In this document: positions 57,505-64,000 of the stretch, in pieces
Layout: each line of letters starts with the position of its first letter
Numbering within the stretch: position 1 is the first letter of the stretch
From: Cordilura impudica
Lineage: Eukaryota; Arthropoda; Insecta; Diptera; Scathophagidae
Direction: 5' to 3'
Assembly (NCBI GenBank): GCA_963682025.1
Contig: OY821520.1
Location: 185,477,686 to 185,541,685 of the forward strand
DNA length: 64,000 nt
Notes under the pieces: generated by a model
Told to the model about the DNA's origin: nothing
Seen by the model: the letters and a program-made list of their open reading frames with translations, nothing else
Databases searched by the model: none
Translations under genes and position numbers: made by a program

Positions 57505-57867
57505 GGCTTTTTGAATTGAAATACGTATATGACCAGCTCCTACACTTTTTAGATCGAAAACCTCAACAAAGCCTTTAACCATCTTCGCGGAATTGCATTT
57601 CACCTTACATGGTACCTATTTTAACCACATCGGCTAAACCATATTTATCTGTATTGTGTGCGCGGACCTGATACTTGTAGCAAAGGCCTTATCATCTACG
57701 AATCGATATTTATATAAATCAGGCATCACATTACGCATTAAACCAAAGATATAAATCTTGTGTTTAATCTTTTACAAACTTCGTTTACAGCCACGCAAAA
57801 ATGCCACTAGCAATTCATCGTCTGTCCGAGCCTTTTTATGTGGTTGTTTTGAGATCCATTTGGACAT
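57505..57867 (-). pseudogene. CRAL-TRIO domain gene fragment
   Basis: Minus strand from 57,867: MSKWISKQPHKKARTDDELL then VAFLRGCKRSLQKIKHKIYI and FGLMRNVMPDLY. This is the CRAL-TRIO N-terminal segment (family: LRxCKFSLExTKxKI...LRxxxPELF). After a gap and frameshift the text MVKGFVEVFDLKSVGAGHIR resembles the start of the lipid-binding CRAL-TRIO domain (GxVxIFDxxGVxxGH). Such proteins bind retinoids, tocopherols or phosphoinositides. About half the domain is deleted and stops occur, so it is a pseudogene, perhaps a processed copy. It lies between the LINE and the Tc1 element that cut it at 57,896. Confidence 0.65.
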
Positions 57868-58239
57868 TTTTGTCTAGCAGGTACAATTGACAAGTACAGT
57901 GGCGTGCATGTTCACGACACTGACTTTCGTCATCCATAAAAATAAAACCATACAAGCAAATCAAAAAAAAAATGTTAATTTTATTTTAATTATATTATTC
58001 GTAACAAACAACAATAATACAAGCAACAATAATAAATGAGATGAATTCAAAGAGATTGAAAGAAAAAATGAAAATAACCCGCATAAACTCAATTTTGCAC
58101 GTTTTATGAATTGCACCTATTTTCGCTCTTCCACTTCTCTTATCAGCAGAAATCATGGAGGTTTAACGTTATGTTTGTTCTTACCTTATTCTTCTTGTTC
58201 GTAGATCAGTTTAAAACGTGGTTCTTGCGAATCAAAGCA

Positions 58240-58622
58240 AGTCAACTCAAAATTTACAAATTTTCAGTAGAGGCAAAAAACGGTTTTTTTTAATATTTAC
58301 TATAAAATTTGAAAACAGTTGTTTCGTTGTAAAGAATTGCGAATAATAAGTATACAACAGTAGTTGTTTTTGCGATTTTTTCAGTGATCATCAAAAATAA
58401 CAAGTTTTTTGAGTGGAACTCAAAATATGTCTTTTTAGTGGATTCTAAAGGAGCTACTCTTATAACACAAAGAGGGTTACAACTGTATTTGTTTTTTGCG
58501 AAAGACTAGAAAAATCGATGTAAGATTTTTACAGTGGATAGATATGACCACTGTGTATCGTTTTCTTGCAAAAAGTGAAAATTTAAAAATTTTGAGTTAA
58601 CTCACTTTAGAGGTACAGGTGC
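58240..58622 (-). mobile_element. CACCTGTACC-ended MITE, copy 3
   Basis: Inverse of the 19,187 copy: AGTCAACTCAAAATTTACAA at the left (outer 20 bp lost), TTTAGAGGTACAGGTGC at the right, followed by a repeated ACTTTAGAGGTACA. It is inserted in the Tc1 element around it. Confidence 0.82.
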
Positions 58623-58689
58623 ACTTTAGAGGTACAAATTGTAGATTTTTTGCTTAAAAATGAGAAAAATATCTGCAGAAATTTAGAAT

Positions 58690-59716
58690 AGTGTTGTGTG
58701 CCTGACCGAGAAGCGCTGTTCTCCACGTACCATTTCCGATAGGCTTGCTATTAGTCAATCGGCGGTGATCGCAGCTTAAAAGAGAAGAAATTTGTAATAT
58801 ATGTAACTTCAATCCTACTATCGTCTAACACTGTAACTTATAAGAATTTATTCTTGTTGTGTTAGGATTACAAAAATTAAATAAATAAATAAAAAAATAA
58901 AAATAAATGTGACACCCAAATCGCAAGCCAAAGACCGAACTCAGATACTCGACTAATGATGTCCTAAATGACAAACAACAAGCTGCAAACACCAAAGGGT
59001 GGTTCTCTGGCAATTAACAAAAATTTAAGCGAATGGACTGCTAGAAGAGCGCTCCATGACATCGGATATACTTCAAATGTTAAAAAAAGCAAACCTCCAT
59101 TGTCCGATAAGAATGTTGAAATTTGCAAGGGAGCGCATTGGACCATTGATAATTGGAAACATGTTATCTGGTCTGATGAATCCAAATTTAACCGTTTTCA
59201 GTCAGATAGAAAGCAATACTGCTGACGTGGACCTGAGGAAAGTCTTCAAAGACACAATTAAAAGCAAACTGGCAACATGGCGGAAAATTAATAGTTTGGG
59301 GATGCCTTACGTGGTGGCATGTTGGCCCTCTGAATTTAGAAGATGGTATCATGCGAAAAGAGGACTATTTTATGGACAAATGTGCTTATCCCGAAAAAGA
59401 AATTATTTGTCAATAAGATGGTGATCCAAAGCACACAGCAAAAATTGTAAAGGAATGGATTGGCAAACAAAATTTTCAATTGATGAAATGGCCAGCACAA
59501 AGTCCCGACCTCAATCCGATTTAAAATCTTTGGTCAATCGTGAATAGACGGCTCGGGCATTACGAAGCAGCCCCAACAAACATGGGTAACCTTTGGGATC
59601 GTGTAACTGCGGAATGGAATCGTATTCCAAAAGGTGTTATCGAAAATTTGGTAGAGAGCATACCAAACCGCATAAATCAAGTTATTTCTAATAAGGGTCT
59701 ATGGACAAAATATTGA
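58690..59716 (+). pseudogene. Tc1-like transposase relic, catalytic Glu codon replaced by stop
   Basis: Order: LTEKRCSPRTISDRLAISQS (HTH, about 58,700), a LINE-tail insertion, GGSLAINKNLSEWTARRALH (second HTH), NWKHVIWSDESKFNRFQSD (first catalytic Asp, about 59,150-59,205), frameshifts, [40 protein letters not shown] (second Asp), and [19 protein letters not shown] near 59,485-59,545. There TAA replaces the codon of the catalytic Glu. It ends ESIPNRINQVISNKGLWTKY. The coding length is otherwise close to complete for Tc1 (about 340 residues). Confidence 0.88.
58785..58912 (+). repeat. LINE-type 3' tail insertion
   Basis: TCTAACACTGTAACTTATAA, a complementary TTATTCTTGTTGTGTTAG, then AAATAAATAAATA repeats. 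This gives a stem-loop plus tail, as in other LINE 3' ends in the window but from a different family. It interrupts the Tc1 transposase. Confidence 0.55.
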
Positions 59717-60034
59717 AATTGGATTAGTTATTAATTTTCTTGAAACGTGCAAAATTGAGTTTATACGAGTTATTTTCGTGAACATGCACTCACTTTTGGT
59801 CGCCATTGTATATCTCTTACTAGTAATCCTGACATCACACTACAGCTATTGAAGGTGACAAACAATAATCAAATATTACGCAGGAGATGAAATCTGATCA
59901 ACTCTATATTGCTCAATAGTATTCGTTTCTAGAGAGGAACTTAGCTCCAACTTTGCTGAGGAACTAACTGGATATAGATAATAAGAAAACCAAATTTTAG
60001 AGCTACCGTCACTAATATGAACAAGTTCATATCT

Positions 60035-60690
60035 GATGAGTTTGTGTTGATGTTTGTTTGTAACTACATACTAAAAATATTTGACCTAGATCCATCTATT
60101 ATTATACCGATCGACTAAGAACCACTTCCTGAGTCGATTTAGCGATGTCCGTCATCCCTCTTTTCGTTTGTCTGTTCTTCTGTGTGTCCATGTAAACCTT
60201 GTAAACAAACTACAATCGCAAAGATGAAATTTTGATGAAATTTGGTATATGAGCTTCTATCGGCCATAGGACAAATGCTATTAAAATTGGTGTAAATCGA
60301 TGCATGTTCAGACCTAGTTCTCTTATAAATGACCCCTATGTGATCGACATAAATTGCCATACGATCCAAATTGATCATATAGATCTCGGCCTAATTGAGT
60401 TTGTGTGTGGTTATTACATCTATTAATCAGTAGTCCAAAAACAAACCCTATATGACAATTCTTAGTGATAGCCCCATATAAACCTATATAAACCTCAGTT
60501 TTTTCTGAAATTTGGTTTGTTTATGTTTTTACAAAAAATAAATGACTTTAACAAATGTGGTCAGGTTAATAAAAATTCCACTTAGACTGGTTTATATTTA
60601 TTTTCTTTACCCAATTAGTTGGACCTAACAGGTAGGGTCTCTAAATGGTGTATGGCATCGCAGTGTCGGTCTAGACCGACATAAAAATAT
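60035..60690 (-). repeat. Repeat family A, reverse copy
   Basis: From GTGTTGATGTTTGTTTGTAA through AGTCGATTTAGCGATGTCCG, GTGTCCATGTAAACCTTGTA and TTAATCAGTAGTCCAAAAAC to GTCGGTCTAGACCGAC (60,665-60,680). The 3' hairpin is missing, the 5' palindrome is intact. Confidence 0.75.
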
Positions 60691-60939
60691 AAATCAAATT
60701 AAAAAAAAAAATATCTATGCAATATTTTTGTTTTTTGATGGTCCTAGAGAATTTATTTTTCGAGCGACGGCTTCAACGGTCAATATAAAACAATTGGGTC
60801 ATAAAACAAAAAACTCTTTTATTAATTCAGAACTTTGGATGTTTTATTTATCTAAAAAAGAAAAAAATATTAACATAACATAGTTTAATCTTAGAAAAAA
60901 TAACATAACTTAAAAGTTTTTAGACCAAACTTATTTGTT

Positions 60940-61005
60940 TTATGTATTATAGAGTGTACGTAGCCCTATGTGATCGTAGCCCTACGTACACTCTATAATA
61001 CATAA
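60940..61005. repeat. Perfect 24-bp hairpin
   Basis: Arms 60,940-60,963 and 60,982-61,005 (TTATGTATTATAGAGTGTAC...) are exact inverse repeats around an 18-bp loop. CATAACTTAAAAGT occurs on both sides (about 60,904 and 61,001). It lies within a Tc1 relic. Confidence 0.85.
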
Positions 61006-61059
61006 CTTAAAAGTATTATTTTTTTTACAAATATTTTTAAATCTATCATTTTTAGAAAT

Positions 61060-61275
61060 TTATCGGGCTCAAGATAAAATGTTTTTATTTTTAATAAAGC
61101 TAAAAACATTGGCTCATATGTTTCAAAAGTTGATCTATATTCTACAAGACAGGTTAAACAGCTGTTCTATGGTGAGTCGCCAACCATCATCAGTAGCCAA
61201 AAGCAGTAGATAGTACGTTTGGTAAAAAGTTAAATGCTTATTTATACCTTTGCTGACAACAATCTAATGAGAAAG
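61060..61275. repeat. Partial copy of the 107-bp-TIR MITE
   Basis: Inverse orientation of the right half of the 13,677-14,190 element: GGGCTCAAGATAAAATG, TTGATCTATATTCT, CAACCATCATCAGTAGCCAA, TTTGGTAAAAAGTTAAAT. Cut at both ends. Confidence 0.75.
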
Positions 61276-62225
61276 CAAAGAGTTAAACCTTTTAATTTTT
61301 ATCCTGTTGACAAAACGTTGGAAACTTTTACTATACAATAATTGAAAACTTTTCCTCTATTTTTCAATATTTGTTGGGTATCCATTATCTTTTAGTACTG
61401 CTTCATAACGCCGAGGCATGAAATCAACTAAATTGTTGATGATTTCCATTGCAATTTTTTGCCTATCTGAATTAACTGCCTCTATGAGATCTACCTTCGT
61501 GTCCGTATTTTTCCATCTATAATTTCCCATAGATTTTCTATTCCAAAAAACTAACTGCATTAGATTGTAGCCATTCGGTTACAATTTTTGAGGTGTGTTT
61601 TGGGCAATTGTCATATTGGAATTTTTAGAGCAGGGGCATATTTTCCGTATGGATACATTGCGTCATTTAGGATTTGTCTGTATCCAATCCCAGTTAGAGT
61701 ATCTTTAACAATATGAATTGAACCCATTCCTTGGCCCGAAAAGCAAAGTTATACCATAATATTGCCACCTTAAATTAAACTTGGACTCATCCGAAAAGAG
61801 AATAGTATTCCAATTCCGTCTTGACCAGTATATGTATTCTTTAGCACAATTTGTGTGAGCCAGACGATTTTTCTCTGAAATCAGTGGTTTCTTCACAGGA
61901 AAATAACAATCAGATTGTTGATGACATTTTTAGGTGTTTTTTTGGACATTTATTTGCTATTAAAAATTATCCTGTCTTCGATCCGATTTACGGAGTGTGC
62001 CGCCTAAATGTTGAGTCGTGACCGCAACTCTTTCACGATATTTCTTGATAATTTTTTAAGTTATGGATTTATTCATAGAACATATCTCAAAAATGTTATT
62101 AAGCTTAAGACCAGCAGTAAAATCATCTATTATTCCGGTTTGCAGATCTATTAAATAATTATAACATTGAAAAATACAATTGTGTTTAACAAACAGTTGA
62201 AAGAAAACATCAGTAACTATAAATA

Positions 62226-62952
62226 CGTCCATTTTTGTCAGTTTTGAGTTAACGATGCAAAATATAATAATTTTTAACGCTCTTTAATTGTGTTTAAAAA
62301 TATTGACCATTTCTGAGTTTTTTCTTTAAATAACGAAGTAACTTAAATGTTTATTAAATTAATTTGCAGCCCTAACGACGTATGTCAACCTACGTTTGAT
62401 CGCTGACAAATTATTTTCTCAGAAAACGACACATAGCGACATACGTTGTTATTAATGAAAAAAAATTCAAAATAATTTTAGATTATTTTTCAGTTTATAA
62501 CCACTTATAAAAACTGTTGTGTTTATTTCATTTATTTGTTGTCACTATTATTCTTGATACGTTGTTATATTCTCAACCTAAGTCCGTTAACTTTCTGTTG
62601 ACGAACAAAAAAATCAATTTTTCAAGCAACAACAACTTATGTCTAAATGTGTAGTTGCACTGGTAGTTTTCTTTTTCAAAGAAAATGACGTTTGTCGACA
62701 TAAGTTGTTTTATCTGCACACACTTTAAGTGTAATTTACATATTGTTTTTTCGTCATTCTCTAGGATCTGTTCCTCTTAAGATTTTTGACTCAAAATTTT
62801 TTATAAAGTATTTATTGCCCATATCTACAGGACTGTTAAATAAAAAGTCTTAGAAGCTTTATATCGAGCCCATAATTTCAAATATAACGTTTTTTGGCTC
62901 TCCTGAACATTTTTATGTTATGACATACGCGGTTATTCTAGAAAACCACAGA
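62226..62952. mobile_element. CTGTGGTTTTCTAGAATAAC element, copy 2
   Basis: Inverted copy of 34,822-35,586. The right end GTTATTCTAGAAAACCACAG is intact; the other end is missing the outer TIR and starts at GTCCATTTTTGTCAG. It interrupts the Tc1 copy at a site that is continuous in the 38,936 copy. Confidence 0.82.
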
Positions 62953-63209
62953 AATAACGGTTAAGATTTTATATATTTTCTTGCATACCATTCTATTTTT
63001 ATTGTTTTACTCAACTCTGATATAGAAGTTTAAAAGTTTCCATTGTTTTAGCATCACAAAAAATACCTTTTTCGTTTATCTATTTTTAATGTATTTCTTG
63101 TAACAAATTTGTTACCATTAGATAGAGAACACACCAAAGAGTAATTTCGCAAAAACAAATGCATCATTTTATCATGCATGCATTAAAAACAAAATTGTTA
63201 CCCATTATA

Positions 63210-63400
63210 TATAATCTGGATCTTATGACAATTAAAATCGGTCTGATAAGGGTCATTTGTATGGGGGGTTAGCCCTGAACAACCACTGATTTTTGTCAAT
63301 TTCAGTATCCTATGACCGATAAAAGTTTAGGTACCAAACTAAAATATATTTATATTTGATGAAATTCCAAAATCGACCCAGCATGATATAGGGTATAAAT
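63210..63400 (+). repeat. Repeat family A 3' fragment
   Basis: GGATCTTATGACAATTAAAA, GGGTCATTTGTATGGGGG and a terminal GATATAGGGTATAAA. Followed by (TA)n at 63,397-63,418. Confidence 0.6.
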
Positions 63401-63717
63401 ATATATATATATATATATTGTATGTAGATGTTTTAAATTAAAGTTACGCTGGTCTCAATTTTGTGAAATTAATCCCAAATTTTTGGTAACTAATATATAA
63501 TTCAAATTTTTTCCGAAACGTTTCTTAAAACTTTTGTGTAATTTTTTTTAATCTTAAAATAATAATCATTACTCTGATATGTTCGATTTATGCTGCGATC
63601 TTTTATCTCGAAAATCAAATGGTTTTTGCAGAATCTGTAGGCCAAATGTATTCTTATGAAAAACGGTTTTTTGCACAGTTCCTGAATAAGTTTTTCTGGA
63701 AACTCGATTCAGAAATT

Positions 63718-64000
63718 TAAACATCGCTAAATCGACTCAGAAAGTGATTCTGGAAAAAGTGATTGGCGAAAATCGGTGCATGTTCTGACATAGTCCCAAT
63801 ACAAATGGTACCTATGAAATCGATTTAAATTGCCATATGATCCAAATTATCATATAGACCTCGCTCAAATTGGGTTTGTGTGTGTTTACTACATCCATTA
63901 ATCAGTAGTCCAAAAATAAACCCTATATGAAAATTCTTATGTCCATTTTTCAGCCTAGTCCCCATGTATACATAGTGTCCGATATGAACTTTTTGAGATC
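63718..64000 (-). repeat. Repeat family A, reverse copy running off the window
   Basis: ACATCGCTAAATCGACTCAG, GTGCATGTTCTGACATAGTC, ATTAATCAGTAGTCCAAAAA and CATAGTGTCCGATATGAACT are family A landmarks in reverse order. It continues beyond base 64,000. Confidence 0.75.

Larger units (their letters stand above)
57897..59808 (+). mobile_element. Tc1-like transposon with both ends
   Basis: The left end (after TA) is CAGTGGCGTGCATGTTCACG. The right end, reversed, is CAATGGCGACCAAAAGTGAG then TGCATGTTCACG, also flanked by TA. Further inner similarity (AACTCAATTTTGCACG) makes the inverted repeats about 200 bp long with indels. It contains a MITE (58,240-58,622) and a LINE tail (about 58,785-58,912). 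Confidence 0.85.
60760..63203 (-). mobile_element. Tc1-like transposon (CAGTGAATGACAAT family), copy 3 with inserts
   Basis: The left part at 60,760-60,850 matches inner left sequence of the other copies (CTTCAACGGTCAATATAAAA). It continues after a MITE scrap (61,060-61,275) with GGTATCCATTATCTTTTAGT. Minus-strand relics: WSRRNWNTILFSDESKFNLR (first catalytic Asp, about 61,780-61,840), then after deletions KIAMEIINNLVDFMPRRYEA near 61,400-61,450. A second element is inserted at 62,226-62,952. Neither outer terminus survives. Confidence 0.75.

Noticed and set aside
63397..63418. (TA)n microsatellite as a regulatory site
   Set aside because: A simple dinucleotide run next to a repeat end; similar to 11,469-11,491. 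No further signal.

Overview
The window looks like a piece of euchromatic, strongly AT-rich insect chromosome, most probably from a higher fly (Brachycera, perhaps a calyptrate). That placement is an inference. It rests on the mix of Jockey-like and RTE-like LINEs, Tc1, Tc3, mariner and Tigger relics, abundant short palindromic repeats, and one host gene start with fly-type introns. I saw no bacterial genes, CRISPR array, rRNA gene or intact virus.

Almost everything recognisable is dead transposon. Bases 1-5,600 hold a Tc1 relic, a mariner relic, a Tc3-like relic and several palindrome-ended repeats. Bases 5,640-7,883 are an almost pure 7-bp satellite (TTAAAAA). Bases 8,100-11,120 are nested LINEs. 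Bases 11,120-20,300 hold MITEs, a perfect 82-bp-arm hairpin, a Tc1/mariner-type relic and a LINE 3' end. Bases 20,300-22,200 and 38,650-40,470 are two copies of one composite in which a Tc1-like element sits in the same place inside another Tc1-like element. A LINE at 24,150-30,960 is split by a 3.5-kb DNA transposon whose minus-strand transposase relic (27,065-29,010) carries RAG1/Transib-family signatures. A second LINE (32,520-36,530) is split by two DNA elements whose target duplications can be read directly. A Tigger/pogo relic lies at 41,125-43,312, followed by repeats that include two tRNA-derived SINE copies in a larger duplicated block.

The only convincing host gene begins at 51,335 on the plus strand. 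Three short exons join in frame, and the next intron would extend past the window end. That intron holds an RTE-like LINE broken by a foldback-like element, a CRAL-TRIO domain pseudogene fragment, a Tc1 element with both ends visible, and more repeats.

The most interesting items are: (1) the RAG1/Transib-like transposase in an element with atypical ends, plus a shorter relative at 18,426-19,790; (2) two repeat families sharing one palindrome/sub-terminal-repeat/hairpin architecture that resembles Helentron-associated elements; (3) the long heptamer satellite; (4) the perfect 82-bp palindrome; (5) nested insertions that give a relative order of transposition.
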